The notes: generated by a model from the letters alone, not told the origin. Numbered from the stretch's first letter, positions 17,749-27,241 are shown. The stretch: DNA of 64,000 nt from Streptomyces sp. WM6386 (GCF_000972385.1 NZ_JXTE01000008.1:103576-167575); one strand, 5' to 3'. A program made the numbers and translations.

Positions 17749-18000
17749 TCGGGGCGGCTTTCGTCCGAGGGTGGGCAACGCGAATCGCCCGACGCGGTGA
17801 CCGGCCGGGGGGTATCCAGCGTACGTCGCCGCGGTCGCCGGTGCCGGGGCTGTGGATAACGCCGGTTCCCTCCGCACCCCGCGTCCGCGCCGACGGGCTG
17901 AGATCAGCGGGCCGGCACTTGAGAAGTGCGGCTCCGCGCGGGTGGGCGGGGGATCGGGACGGCAAGGTGGCCGCGCAGAAAACACCCGGCGCAGAAAATA

Positions 18001-18040
18001 CCCGGCGCCGAGAAGTCCCCCGTGACTTCTCGGCGCCGGG
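18001..18040 (-). terminator. strong intrinsic terminator of the ABC transporter operon
   Basis: A perfect 17-bp stem joins 18001-18017 to 18024-18040 with a 6-nt loop. Reading leftwards it is followed by TATTTTC, so it is oriented for the permease gene ending at 18064. Just beyond it lies a 16-bp direct repeat (GCGCAGAAAAyACCCG) at 17973 and 17989. Confidence 0.85.
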
Positions 18041-18063
18041 CCCTGCTCCCCCGTTCGATATGG

Positions 18064-20628
18064 CTATTCGGTCGCGATGGCGTTGAGGACGTTCATGCGG
18101 CCCGCGCGGAACGCCGGGACGAGTGCTGCGAACAGGCCCACGAAGGCCGAGCCGATGAAGACGCCGATGATGGTGGGCCAGGGGATGTCGAGGACGTTGA
18201 GGCCCTCCATGGCGAGGAGCTTCTGGGCGGTGGCGCCCCAGCCCATGCCCAGGCCCAGGCCCAGCAGGGCGCCGAAGAGGGCGATGACCACCGACTCCAG
18301 GCGGATCATGCGGCGCAGCTGGCGGCGGGAGAGGCCGATCGCGCGCATCAGGCCGATCTCGCGGGTCCGTTCCACCACCGAGAGGGCCAGGGTGTTCACG
18401 ACGCCCAGGACGGCCACGATGATCGCGAGACCCAGCAGGCCGTAGACCATGTTCAGGAGCTGGCCGACCTGGTCCTTCAGCTCTTCCTTGTAGTCGGTCT
18501 GGTCGCGCACCTGGTACTGCGGGTAGTCGTGGAGCGCGTCCTTGAGAGCCGCGTAGGCCTGCTTCTCCTGGCCGTCCTTGGCCTTGGCGAACATGATCGA
18601 GTTCGGCGGGATCTGGTCGGCGGGGACGTACTGCTTCATCGTCGCCATGCTGAGGTAACGCGCCCCCTGGTCCAGCGCCCCGCTGTCGTCGGTGATGGCC
18701 GCGACCTTGAGCTTCGCCGTGTCGCCGCCCTTGAAGGCGACGGTGATGGTGTCGCCGACGTGGACGCCGTGGTCCTTGGCGTAGTCGGAGCCGACGGACA
18801 TGGCGTTCTTGCCGTACGCGGCGGACAGGGTGCCTGCCGTCGTCGGGCGGCGCAGGTCCTGGGCGTACGTCGGGTCGGCCGCGGTGACGCCCTTGGTGTC
18901 CTTCTTGCCGTCGGGCGAGGTCAGGGTCGCCTCGAGTTCCTTGTACGACGTGACGTGCGCCAGGTCCGGGCTCTGCTCCATCGCCTTCTGGGCCTGCGGG
19001 ACGATCCGCTGGCCGCCCTGGACGATGAAGTCCGCGCCGACCGACTTGTCGAGCTCACTGGTGGCCGAGGCGACCATCGAGGAGCCGACCACCGAGAGGC
19101 AGGCCACGAGGGCGAGGCCGATCATCAGGGCGGCGCCCGTGGCACCCGTACGACGGGGGTTGCGCAGAGCGTTGCGTTCCGCCATCCGGCCGACCGGGCC
19201 GAAGGCCCGCAGGATCACCGCGCTGATGACCCGTACGACCCCACCTGCCAGCAGCGGGCCGATGATGACGAAGCCGATCAGGGTCAGCACCACGCCGCCG
19301 GCGAGCAGCAGCGAGCCGTCCTTCGCCGTGTCGGCGGTGGCGGCCGTGTAGAGGGCGAAGCCGCCCGCGCCGGTCAGGACCAGCCCGATGACGCCCCGCA
19401 CCAGGCCCGCCTTGCCGTCGGCCGGCGTACCGGCGTCGCGCAGTGCGGCCATCGGGGAGACCTTGCCGGCCCGGCGGGCGGGCAGGTAGGCGGCGAGGAC
19501 GGTGACCACGACGCCGAGGATCATGCCGATGACCGGGGTGGTCGCCTTGACGGTGAGGTCGTCGGTGGAGAGGTTCATGCCGGCCATGCCCATGAGCTTC
19601 ATCAGCCCGACGGCGATACCGACACCGGCGCCGACACCGAGGATCGAACCCACGAAGCCGAGGAGCAGCGACTCCACCAGCACCGAGCGGTTGACCTGCT
19701 TGCGGGAGGAACCGATGGCCCGCATGAGGCCGATCTCGCGGGTGCGCTGGGCGACCAGCATGGAGAAGGTGTTGATGATCAGGAAGATGCCGACCAGGAA
19801 CGCGATCCCGGCGAAGCCGAGCATGGCGTACTTGATGACGTTCATGAACTCGCCGACGCCCTCGCGGTTCTCGTCGGCGTTCTCCTTGGCCGTCTGGATC
19901 TTGTACGTGCCGTCCAGGGCCTGCGTGACGTTCTGCTTGAGCTGGGTGTCGCTGACGCCGGCCGCGGCGGTGGCGTAGACCTGGGTGAACCGTCCCTCGG
20001 CGCCCAGGAGTTCGCGCTGCGCGGTGGCGGTGTCGAAGTAGACGATCGCGGCACCGGGGTTGGTGATCTTGAAGGTGGCGATGCCGACGATCTTCGCCTT
20101 GAAGTCACCGATGACGGAGATGGTGCGCAGTTCGTCGCCGATCTTCAGGTCGTGCTTGTCGGCGGTGTCGGCGTCGACCATCGTCTCGGTGGGCCCGCGT
20201 GGCGCGTGTCCGGAGGTGATCTCCATCGAACGCAGGTCGCTCTTGGTCCAGTTGCCCGCGATGGTGGGCGCCCCGGTCGACGATCCCATGTTCTTGTTGT
20301 CGCTGTTGACGACCGTCACGTTCATCGAACTGACCGCGCCCTCGGCCGACTTGACGCCGTCCGCCTTCGCCACCTGCTGGACCGTGGCCGCCGCCAGCGA
20401 CTCGGGCCTGCCGTTCTGCGGGGTGTCGTCGTTCTTGGCCCCCTTCGGGGAGACCGTGACATCGGACGCGGTGGTCGAGAACAGCTTGTCGAACGTCGTG
20501 TTCATCGTGTCGGTGAAGACGAGCGTGCCGCACACGAACGCCACCGACAGCAGCACGGCCACGGCCGACAGGGCCATACGCCCCTTGTGCGCGAAGAAGT
20601 TGCGCATCGAGGTCTTCAGGACGGTCAT
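18064..20628 (-). CDS. MacB/FtsX-type ABC transporter permease
   Basis: The 854-residue protein has the arrangement TM1 (ALSAVAVLLSVAFVCGTLVF), a large extracytoplasmic domain, three TM segments, a short linker, a fourth TM group, a second extracytoplasmic domain and three final TM segments. Both halves carry the FtsX permease signature (REIGLMRAIG at two places). Such duplicated-FtsX permeases work with MacB-like ATPases in export, lipoprotein handling or peptide resistance rather than import. The stop overlaps nothing downstream and is followed by a strong terminator. Its start overlaps the end of the ATPase gene (ATGA, 20625-20628). Substrate unknown. Confidence 0.94.
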   Translation of the reverse strand: MTVLKTSMRNFFAHKGRMALSAVAVLLSVAFVCGTLVFTDTMNTTFDKLFSTTASDVTVSPKGAKNDDTPQNGRPESLAAATVQQVAKADGVKSAEGAVSSMNVTVVNSDNKNMGSSTGAPTIAGNWTKSDLRSMEITSGHAPRGPTETMVDADTADKHDLKIGDELRTISVIGDFKAKIVGIATFKITNPGAAIVYFDTATAQRELLGAEGRFTQVYATAAAGVSDTQLKQNVTQALDGTYKIQTAKENADENREGVGEFMNVIKYAMLGFAGIAFLVGIFLIINTFSMLVAQRTREIGLMRAIGSSRKQVNRSVLVESLLLGFVGSILGVGAGVGIAVGLMKLMGMAGMNLSTDDLTVKATTPVIGMILGVVVTVLAAYLPARRAGKVSPMAALRDAGTPADGKAGLVRGVIGLVLTGAGGFALYTAATADTAKDGSLLLAGGVVLTLIGFVIIGPLLAGGVVRVISAVILRAFGPVGRMAERNALRNPRRTGATGAALMIGLALVACLSVVGSSMVASATSELDKSVGADFIVQGGQRIVPQAQKAMEQSPDLAHVTSYKELEATLTSPDGKKDTKGVTAADPTYAQDLRRPTTAGTLSAAYGKNAMSVGSDYAKDHGVHVGDTITVAFKGGDTAKLKVAAITDDSGALDQGARYLSMATMKQYVPADQIPPNSIMFAKAKDGQEKQAYAALKDALHDYPQYQVRDQTDYKEELKDQVGQLLNMVYGLLGLAIIVAVLGVVNTLALSVVERTREIGLMRAIGLSRRQLRRMIRLESVVIALFGALLGLGLGMGWGATAQKLLAMEGLNVLDIPWPTIIGVFIGSAFVGLFAALVPAFRAGRMNVLNAIATE

Positions 20629-21413
20629 GACGTCCGTCCCCGGGCGTCGAAGTCCTTCATGCGGTCCAGGACGGCGTCCGCGGTCGGCTTGTACATCTCG
20701 TCGACGATCCGGCCGTCGGCGAGGTACAGCACACGGTCGGCGTACGAGGCCGCGACCGGGTCGTGCGTGACCATCACGATGGTCTGCCCGAGCTCGGTCA
20801 CGGACCTGCGCAGGAATCCCAGCACCTCGGCGCCCGCGCGGGAGTCGAGGTTTCCGGTCGGCTCGTCACCGAAGATGATCTCGGGCCGCGCGGCCAGCGC
20901 CCGGGCCACGGCGACACGCTGCTGCTGACCGCCGGAGAGCTGGGTGGGCCGGTGCTTGAGCCGGTCGCTCAACCCGACGGTGTCGACGACCCGGCCCAGC
21001 CACGCCTTGTCCGGCTTCCGGCCGGCGATGTCCATGGGCAGCGTGATGTTCTCTATGGCGTTCAGCGTCGGCAGCAGGTTGAACGCCTGGAAGATGAACC
21101 CGATCCGGTCCCGGCGCAGTTGCGTGAGCTTCTTGTCCTTCAGCCCGGTGATCTCGGTGTCGTCCAGATAGATCTGCCCGGACGTGACGGTGTCGAGTCC
21201 GGCGAGGCAGTGCATGAGCGTGGACTTGCCGGAGCCCGAGGGTCCCATGATCGCGGTGAACTGCCCGCGTGCGATGTCCACGTCCACATGGTCGAGGGCG
21301 ACGACTCGGGTCTCGCCGGACCCGTACGCCTTGACGACCTGCCGCGCCCGCGCGGCAACGGCCGTAGTCCCTCCAGTGCCCCCGTGCCTGGTGATGGTCA
21401 CAGCCGATGTCAC
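20625..21413 (-). CDS. ABC transporter ATP-binding protein
   Basis: The 262-residue ATPase shows Walker A GPSGSGKST (57-65), the signature LSGGQQQR (159-166), Walker B IIFGDEP (179-185) and a switch His in MVTHDP. The sequence closely follows the LolD/MacB class. It is the first gene of a two-gene operon with the permease. The 5' region is a 424-bp divergent intergenic segment with several palindromes. Confidence 0.95.
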   Translation of the reverse strand: MTSAVTITRHGGTGGTTAVAARARQVVKAYGSGETRVVALDHVDVDIARGQFTAIMGPSGSGKSTLMHCLAGLDTVTSGQIYLDDTEITGLKDKKLTQLRRDRIGFIFQAFNLLPTLNAIENITLPMDIAGRKPDKAWLGRVVDTVGLSDRLKHRPTQLSGGQQQRVAVARALAARPEIIFGDEPTGNLDSRAGAEVLGFLRRSVTELGQTIVMVTHDPVAASYADRVLYLADGRIVDEMYKPTADAVLDRMKDFDARGRTS

Positions 21414-21837
21414 GGTATGTCTCCTATGTCGGTCAGCGAATGGCGCGCACTGATCTCGGTCGATCCGTGCTGAGTCGTATGTGCTGAGTCGTACGTGCTG
21501 CTGTGTCGATGAGCCTGGCCGCAGCGAGTGGTCCGGCGCGCTGGTGCTGAGCGCCGTCTTCTGGTGGGGAAAACCCCACCCCCGCTGCTGCGGTACACCG
21601 CCCCCGAGCGGCGTAAAGCCAGGTTAAGGACGGGCCGGGTGCCCTCACGTCCTCCGGCGGTACGAACCCTCCCCCAGCCGTAGTACGGAGGTACCCCTAG
21701 GGGCGATCCACCCGAGGGTGGAGGCGATCTAGGGGTCGGCTCCACCCTCCGCCCCCGCTCAGGCTGCACCCTGCCGCGACGTGAGGGTCAAGTGAGAGGG
21801 TGTTGCGCGGCAGATAGATGCAGGGGGAAGGGATCTC
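21414..21837. promoter_or_regulatory. 424-bp divergent intergenic region with palindromes
   Basis: This gap separates the ABC transporter operon from the MFS gene. I see no supported gene in it. The part nearer the MFS gene holds a perfect palindrome CCCCTAGGGG (21694-21703), a CACCC-GA-GGGTG hairpin (21709-21720) and another CTAGGGG at 21729-21735. These could be operator sites for either gene; which regulator binds is unknown. Confidence 0.45.
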
Positions 21838-23343
21838 ATGGGCCAGGGGGACACGGAGACACAGCCCGCGGCGACGGCCGGCGGCCCGAAGGACTCGCGC
21901 CGCCGCGGCGCCGTCGTCGCCGCGCTGATGCTCGCGATGGCCCTGGCCGCCCTCGACTCGACGATCGTCTCCACGGCCGTCCCCCAGATCGTCGGCGACC
22001 TGGGCGGCTTCTCCCTCTTCTCGTGGCTCTTCTCGGGCTATCTACTGGCCGTGACGGTGACCCTCCCGGTGTACGGCAAGCTCTCCGACACCTTCGGCCG
22101 CAAGCCGGTCCTGATCGTGGGCGCGGTGCTCTTCCTCCTGGGCTCGCTGCTCTGCGCGGTCGCCTGGAACATGGGCTCGCTGATCGCGTTCCGTATCGTG
22201 CAGGGCCTGGGCGGCGGCGCGCTCCAGGGCACGGTCCAGACGCTGGCCGCCGACCTCTACCCCCTGAAGGAACGCCCGAAGATCCAGTCCAAGCTGTCCA
22301 CGGTGTGGGCGGTGTCGGCGGTGGCCGGCCCGGGCGTGGGCGGCCTGCTCGTGGCGTACGCGGACTGGCGCTGGATCTTCCTGGTCAACCTGCCGGTGGG
22401 AGCACTCGCCCTCTGGCTGATCGTCCGCCACCTGCACGAACCGAAACGGGACTCCCCCGGCCGCCGCCCCCGTGTCGACTGGGCGGGCGCCCTGGCGGTG
22501 TTCGCCTGCGGGGGCGTCCTGCTGACGGCCCTGGTGCAGGGCGGGGTGGCGTGGCCGTGGCTGTCGGCACCGTCATTGGCGTTGTTCGGTACGGGACTTG
22601 CCCTGGTCGCGGTGGTGGTCCTGGTCGAACGCCGGGCGGCCGAGCCGATCATCCCCGGCTGGGTGTGGCGCCGCCGCACGATCGCGGCGGTCAACCTGGC
22701 CCTGGGCGCGCTGGGCCTGCTGATGGTGGCACCGACGGTCTTCCTGCCGACGTACGCCCAGTCCGTCCTCGGCCTGGCACCGGTGGCAGCCGGCTTCGTC
22801 CTGACGATCTGGACACTGAGCTGGCCGGTGTCGGCGGCCCTCAGCCAGCACGTGTACCGGCGGATCGGCTTCCGCGACACGGCCCTGCTGGGCATGGGAG
22901 CGGCGGCGCTGATCCTCTTCGCCTTCCCCTTCCTGCCGTACCCCGGCCGGGCCTGGCAGCCGACCCTCCTGATGCTGCTCCTGGGCGCCGCGCTGGGCCT
23001 CTTCCAACTCCCGTTGATCATCGGCGTGCAGTCGACGGTGGTCTGGTCGGAGCGCGGTACGACCACGGCGTCGGTCCTCTTCTGCCGCCAGACCGGCCAG
23101 ACGATCGGCGCGGCCCTCTTCGGCGCGGTGGCCAACGGGGTGCTGTCGGCACGGCTGGGCGGGGCGAGCGACCTGGACTCCGTGACCCGGGCGCTGGATT
23201 CGGGCGCCGGTTCGGAGCCACTGCGGCGAGCGATCGCGGACGCGGTGCACGCGGTCTATCTGGGAGCGGCGGGGGCGGCGGCGCTGGCGTTCGTGGTACT
23301 GCTGGTGCTGGCGCCACGGAAATTTCCCGTGATCACGGAGTGA
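21838..23343 (+). CDS. MFS multidrug transporter (DHA2/EmrB-like, 14 TM)
   Basis: The 501-residue protein starts at ATG 21838 with GGGGGAAGGG upstream. TM1 contains the DHA2 pattern LDSTIVSTAVPQI; motif A appears as GKLSDTFGRKPVLIVG; motif C-like glycines lie in the fifth helix (TVWAVSAVAGPGVGGLL). About 14 hydrophobic helices are present. Family members export drugs or metabolites by proton antiport. It stops one base before the start of the downstream acetyltransferase gene, so the two are probably one transcript. Confidence 0.93.
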   Translation: MGQGDTETQPAATAGGPKDSRRRGAVVAALMLAMALAALDSTIVSTAVPQIVGDLGGFSLFSWLFSGYLLAVTVTLPVYGKLSDTFGRKPVLIVGAVLFLLGSLLCAVAWNMGSLIAFRIVQGLGGGALQGTVQTLAADLYPLKERPKIQSKLSTVWAVSAVAGPGVGGLLVAYADWRWIFLVNLPVGALALWLIVRHLHEPKRDSPGRRPRVDWAGALAVFACGGVLLTALVQGGVAWPWLSAPSLALFGTGLALVAVVVLVERRAAEPIIPGWVWRRRTIAAVNLALGALGLLMVAPTVFLPTYAQSVLGLAPVAAGFVLTIWTLSWPVSAALSQHVYRRIGFRDTALLGMGAAALILFAFPFLPYPGRAWQPTLLMLLLGAALGLFQLPLIIGVQSTVVWSERGTTTASVLFCRQTGQTIGAALFGAVANGVLSARLGGASDLDSVTRALDSGAGSEPLRRAIADAVHAVYLGAAGAAALAFVVLLVLAPRKFPVITE

Positions 23344-23344
23344 G

Positions 23345-23866
23345 ATGCGTACGGTGCCGGACATGGCGGAACTGAGACTGGAGCGACTGCGGCCGGACCA
23401 CGCAGAGGCCCTGCTGGCCTTCGAGCGGGAGAACCGGGAGTACTTCGCGCGCACGGTGCCGGATCGTGGCGACGCCTATTTCACACCGAGGGGATTCGCC
23501 GACCGCCACCGCGCCCTGCTGGACGAGCAGGAGTCCGGCGACTGCCACTTCCACGTCCTGCTGGACGTGGAGGGTTCGCTGCTCGGCCGCTTCAACCTCA
23601 TGGATGTGGCGGGCGGCTCGGCGGAGTTGGGGTACCGCGTAGGCGAACGGGCCGCGGGACGCGGGGTCGCCACGGCGGCGGTGGGCGAGGTGTGCCGGAT
23701 GGCGGGAACGTCGTACGGCCTGAGCTCCCTTACGGCGAAGACGACGCAGGACAACACCGCGTCCCGGACAGTCCTCGAACGCAACGGCTTCGTGCTCACC
23801 GAGCGGATCATCCTGATGGAACGCCCGGGAGTGCGCTACGCACGCGTGCTGCTCCCCGGGTACTGA
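23345..23866 (+). CDS. GNAT acetyltransferase (RimJ/RimL-like)
   Basis: The 173-residue protein begins at ATG 23345, directly after the MFS stop; a second ATG at 23363 (MAELRLERL) is a possible start. It has the RimJ/RimL layout: YRVGERAAGRGVATAAVGEV is the acetyl-CoA pyrophosphate-binding loop, and TTQDNTASRTVLERNGF is the typical final motif. Ribosomal-protein or small-molecule acetylation is possible. Tight coupling with an efflux gene suggests, but does not prove, a shared detoxification role. Confidence 0.9.
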   Translation: MRTVPDMAELRLERLRPDHAEALLAFERENREYFARTVPDRGDAYFTPRGFADRHRALLDEQESGDCHFHVLLDVEGSLLGRFNLMDVAGGSAELGYRVGERAAGRGVATAAVGEVCRMAGTSYGLSSLTAKTTQDNTASRTVLERNGFVLTERIILMERPGVRYARVLLPGY

Positions 23867-24233
23867 GGGGCCAGGACGCGACCGGCCAGGACGCAAACGG
23901 CAAGCACCCTCGCGAGGATCTCGCCCTGCCCGTAAGCGGTGAGCCCGTCCGAGAGCGCGAGCATCGAGACGAGGCAACACTCTCCCGGTAGAGCCCGCAT
24001 CGTATCCGTCCGTAGCGCTCGTTCACTTTCCGTAGCCGTTCACACCACTCAAAAATCTGAGTTAATCCGGGTAACACCCGAGGTCAGTGAAGTAAGCGCA
24101 TACCGACCAATCAGTTTGGTGAACCATCTCCCGCATCCGGCTACCAGCGAGTAGCGTGCGTGGCTCCGCTCACCCCACCCCCCAACTCCCTGCGGTCCGC
24201 ACCGGGCCCCGAGCCACGCAAGGAGCCACCGGG
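23867..24233 (+). promoter_or_regulatory. 367-bp intergenic region upstream of the DUF485/symporter operon
   Basis: No supported gene is present. It contains a small inverted repeat ACCAA-TCAGT-TTGGT (24106-24120) in a locally AT-richer stretch, and presumably the promoter of the symporter operon. Confidence 0.4.
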
Positions 24234-24644
24234 ATGTCTTACGACCCGGCCCCACCACCCACCTACCCCTGGCAGCCGCCCTTCGCCCCCGAACACGCTC
24301 CAGGCCGAGCCCCCGGACACCGCCCCCGCCGCGAGGCGCTCGGGCACCACAGCGATCTGCGGATCCTGCGCAGCGCCTACCGCTGGCAACGCCGCGTCGC
24401 GACCCTCACCGCGCTCGGCTACTTCACCCTCTTCCTCATCCTGTCCGCGTTCGCCCCGTCCTTCATGACCGGCCGCATCGGCGACGCGCCCCCGAACGGT
24501 CTGCTGCTGGCCCTGTTCCAACTCCCGGTCACCTGGCTGGCGATCGTCCTGTACGAGCGCACGGCCCGGGCCCGCGTCGACCCGCTCGCCGACCGCATCC
24601 GCAAGCAGTCCGAGCTGGACGCCAAGCGGGGAGCGACCCGATGA
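24234..24644 (+). CDS. DUF485 membrane protein
   Basis: I start at ATG 24234, preceded by AAGGAG, which gives 136 residues. A Pro-rich N-terminus leads into the DUF485 domain: RSAYRWQRRVATLTALGYFT opens the first of two transmembrane helices, and the second is LLLALFQLPVTWLAIVLYE. The tail is charged. DUF485 proteins are encoded with ActP-type symporters, and here the stop overlaps the symporter start (ATGA). It probably supports or regulates that carrier. Confidence 0.9.
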   Translation: MSYDPAPPPTYPWQPPFAPEHAPGRAPGHRPRREALGHHSDLRILRSAYRWQRRVATLTALGYFTLFLILSAFAPSFMTGRIGDAPPNGLLLALFQLPVTWLAIVLYERTARARVDPLADRIRKQSELDAKRGATR

Positions 24645-26260
24645 CGGGACAGACAGGCTTCAGCGACTCGGCGCAGGCGATGTCCCTGGTGGCGTTCTCG
24701 GCCGTCGCCACGATCACGCTGCTGCTGTGCGTGATGACCGGGCCCGACAGGGACGACCTGGACGAGTTCTACACCGGCTACGGCTCCCTGGGCCCCCTGC
24801 GCAACGGCCTTGCCATCGCGGGCGACTACATCTCCGCCGCGACCGTGCTCGGCACGGGCGGGGTGATCGCGTTGTGCGGCTACGACGGGATCGTGCTCGC
24901 CCTCAGCACCGCGCTGTCGCTGATGCTGCTGATGTTCCTGCTGGCCGAACCCCTGCGCAACGCGGGCCGGTTCACCATGGGCGACGCGCTGGCACGGCGC
25001 ATGCCGGGGCGTTCCGTGCGGATCGCGGCGTGCGCGGTGACCCTCGCGGCGCTGCTGCCGCTGATGCTGGTGCAGCTCGCGGGGACCGGGCAGTTGCTGG
25101 CCTTCATCCTCGGCTTCTCCGGCGAGGGGCTCCAGACGGGCTGCATCATCGGGCTCGGTGTGCTGATGATCAGTTACGCGGCGATCGGCGGGATGAAGGG
25201 CACCGCTCTCATCCAGATCCTGAAGATCGTGATGCTGCTCGGTTCGGGCGCCGTGGTCGCCGTACTGGTGCTGCAGCGGTTCGACTGGAATCCCGGCGCG
25301 CTGTTCGACGCCGCCGCCGCGCAGAGCGGGGTGGGTCCGGCCTTCCTGGAGTCGGGGCTGCAGTTCACGGGTGGGTCCAGTCCCCGGCTGGACATGATCA
25401 CGTCGCAGCTGACGGTGGTGGTCGGCGGTGCCTGCCTCCCGCACGTCACCATGCGTATGTACACCGCCTCCAGCGCCCGCCAGGTACGCCGTTCGATGTC
25501 CTGGGCGGTGTCGGCGGTGGTGCTGTTCGTGCTCGTCATCACGATCGTGGGGTTCGGTGCCACCGCCCTCATCGGGCGCGCGGCGATCGCGGAGGCGGAC
25601 CCGCAGGGCAACACGGCGTATCTGCTGGGTTCCCGGGCGGTGTTCGGCGCGGACGTCTCGACGGCGGAGACCCTGCTGTTCACGACCGTCACCACGGCGA
25701 TCTTCCTCACCCTGCTCGCCTCCGTCGCCGGCATGATCCTCGCCTGCGCCAACTCCCTCGCCCACGACGTGTTCGCGGGCCGGGTGCGGGAACTCTCGGC
25801 GCGCCGTGAGATGACCCTGGCCCGGGTCTCGGCGCTGGCCGTCGGCGTCCCGGCGATCCTGCTGGCCACGATGGTCCAGCACCGCAGCCTGCAGCCCCTG
25901 GTGACCCTGTCCTTCTGCCTGGGCGCCTCGGCGATAGCTCCCGCTCTGGTCTACGGCCTCTTCTGGCGCCGCTACACCCGGACGGGCCTGCTGTGCACCC
26001 TGATCGGCGGCTCCCTGACGGTGCTGCTGCTGATGCCGGGCACCAACCTCGTCTCCGGCTCCCCCGTCTCCGCCTTCCCCGACGCCGACTTCAACTGGTT
26101 CCCCTTCACCACCACCGGCCTCGTCTCCATCCCGGCCGGCTTCGCCTTCGGCTGGCTCGGGACCGTGGTGTCGGGGCGGCGCAAGGCGGAGGAACAGCGA
26201 CGGCAGTACGAAGCGGTGGAGGGGTGGATCCTGGCGGGGGCGGTACGGCGGGAGGAGTGA
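24641..26260 (+). CDS. sodium:solute symporter (ActP-like)
   Basis: The 539-residue SSS-family protein has about 13 hydrophobic helices. The GDYISAATVLGTGGVIAL segment and the conserved Arg-rich RMYTASSARQVRRSM loop are typical of acetate/pyruvate-type carriers (ActP/MctC). It is the second gene of the DUF485 operon. Substrate: a short monocarboxylate is the best guess from the DUF485 pairing. Confidence 0.9.
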   Translation: MTGQTGFSDSAQAMSLVAFSAVATITLLLCVMTGPDRDDLDEFYTGYGSLGPLRNGLAIAGDYISAATVLGTGGVIALCGYDGIVLALSTALSLMLLMFLLAEPLRNAGRFTMGDALARRMPGRSVRIAACAVTLAALLPLMLVQLAGTGQLLAFILGFSGEGLQTGCIIGLGVLMISYAAIGGMKGTALIQILKIVMLLGSGAVVAVLVLQRFDWNPGALFDAAAAQSGVGPAFLESGLQFTGGSSPRLDMITSQLTVVVGGACLPHVTMRMYTASSARQVRRSMSWAVSAVVLFVLVITIVGFGATALIGRAAIAEADPQGNTAYLLGSRAVFGADVSTAETLLFTTVTTAIFLTLLASVAGMILACANSLAHDVFAGRVRELSARREMTLARVSALAVGVPAILLATMVQHRSLQPLVTLSFCLGASAIAPALVYGLFWRRYTRTGLLCTLIGGSLTVLLLMPGTNLVSGSPVSAFPDADFNWFPFTTTGLVSIPAGFAFGWLGTVVSGRRKAEEQRRQYEAVEGWILAGAVRREE

Positions 26261-26273
26261 GCGTCGGGCCGGG

Positions 26274-26287
26274 CGCCCCATGGGGCG
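26274..26287. terminator. palindrome between convergent genes
   Basis: CGCCCCATGGGGCG is a perfect 14-bp palindrome in the 37-bp gap between the convergent symporter and coiled-coil genes. It might act as a bidirectional terminator, but there is almost no loop. Confidence 0.3.
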
Positions 26288-26297
26288 TGCGCGCGCC

Positions 26298-27182
26298 CTA
26301 CTCTGCGGGTGCGCGCCCCGTCAGCGTCGTCAGGCTGTTGCGAACGAGGTCGATGTGGGCGTGTACGTCGTCCCAGCGCTCGCCGTGCTCACGCAGCACC
26401 CGCTCCGTCTCACGGGCGATCCGGTCCTCCCGTACGCGTGCCTCGGCGAGGATCTCGGCGGCACGTACGTGTGCCTCCTCCTGGCGCTGCCGGGCGGAGG
26501 TCTCCGCGTCGGCGAACGCCTGCTTCGCCTCGGACAGCGCGGCCTCGGCGCGCGCCACCTGTTCGGCGTGCCGGGCGTCGAGCGCCGCCGCGCGCTCGGC
26601 CTCCTCGCGCTCCGCCTCGGCCCAGCGCTCGGCGTGCTCCGTGTCCTGTTCGGCGAGCATCCCGATGGTGCGCTGCCGTACCTCGCGCAACGCGGCGAGC
26701 GCCTCCGTGCGCCCTTCCTTCACTTCGCGCCGGGCGGTGATGCGGATCTCGTCGGCCTCGGCGCGCGCGCCGAGCAGGCGCTGACGGGCACGTTCCTCCG
26801 CATCGGCGCGTACGGCGTCGGCGTGTGCGTGTGCCGCGTCGCGCACGCCGTTCGCACGTTCCTGCGCCGCCTCCGCGAGGCGCCGCGCCTCCTGCCGCGC
26901 GCCGTCACCCACGGCCGCGGCCTCCTCCTGCCCGAGCTGGAAGAGCCGGCGCGCGCGCTCCCCGAGCGTCTCGTACGTCTGCGGAGCGAGCCGCGCGACC
27001 CTCTCGCGCAACGCCTCGAGATCCGCCTCCATCTCCTTGGCGAGCACGGTGAGGCGGGCGGCGCGCTCCCAGGAGGTGTCACGGTCCTGGGAGAGCGCCG
27101 CGGCGTACGCGTCGACCTGTTCGGGACGGTAGCCACGCCGTACGGCCATGAAGCCGTGGGACGGGACAGGTGTGCCGCTCAT
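26298..27182 (-). CDS. DivIVA-like coiled-coil protein
   Basis: I start at ATG 27182 (MSGTPVPSHGF), with AGGGG nearby, giving 294 residues. The first 30 residues (FMAVRRGYRPEQVDAYAAAL) match the DivIVA N-terminal membrane-targeting type sequence. The rest is one long, Ala/Glu/Arg-rich coiled coil. It resembles the actinobacterial proteins often mislabelled cellulose-binding, related to the Scy/FilP polarity proteins. A cytoskeletal or polar-growth role is inferred. An unusual 20-bp-arm palindrome lies just upstream. Confidence 0.85.
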   Translation of the reverse strand: MSGTPVPSHGFMAVRRGYRPEQVDAYAAALSQDRDTSWERAARLTVLAKEMEADLEALRERVARLAPQTYETLGERARRLFQLGQEEAAAVGDGARQEARRLAEAAQERANGVRDAAHAHADAVRADAEERARQRLLGARAEADEIRITARREVKEGRTEALAALREVRQRTIGMLAEQDTEHAERWAEAEREEAERAAALDARHAEQVARAEAALSEAKQAFADAETSARQRQEEAHVRAAEILAEARVREDRIARETERVLREHGERWDDVHAHIDLVRNSLTTLTGRAPAE

Positions 27183-27197
27183 CCTGGGACCCCTCTC

Positions 27198-27241
27198 CAT
27201 CAAGATGTGTGCGAAATGATGATTTCGCGCACATCTTGATG
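27198..27241. promoter_or_regulatory. 44-bp near-perfect palindrome upstream of the coiled-coil gene
   Basis: Arms at 27198-27217 and 27222-27241 are 20 bp each with one mismatch and a 4-nt GATG loop. They lie 16-59 bp upstream of the ATG at 27182. It is locally AT-rich and unlike the surrounding sequence. It could be an operator, or an mRNA hairpin in the 5' leader. Confidence 0.75.

Noticed and set aside
14329..17859. 1176-codon plus-strand open frame opposite mfd
   Set aside because: Its length mirrors mfd and its product is Arg/Val/Gly-rich without any domain; it is a third-position GC shadow.
21691..21705. CsoR-type copper operator (GTACCCCTAGGGGCG)
   Set aside because: The outer bases do not form the TACCC...GGGTA symmetry and no copper gene is nearby.
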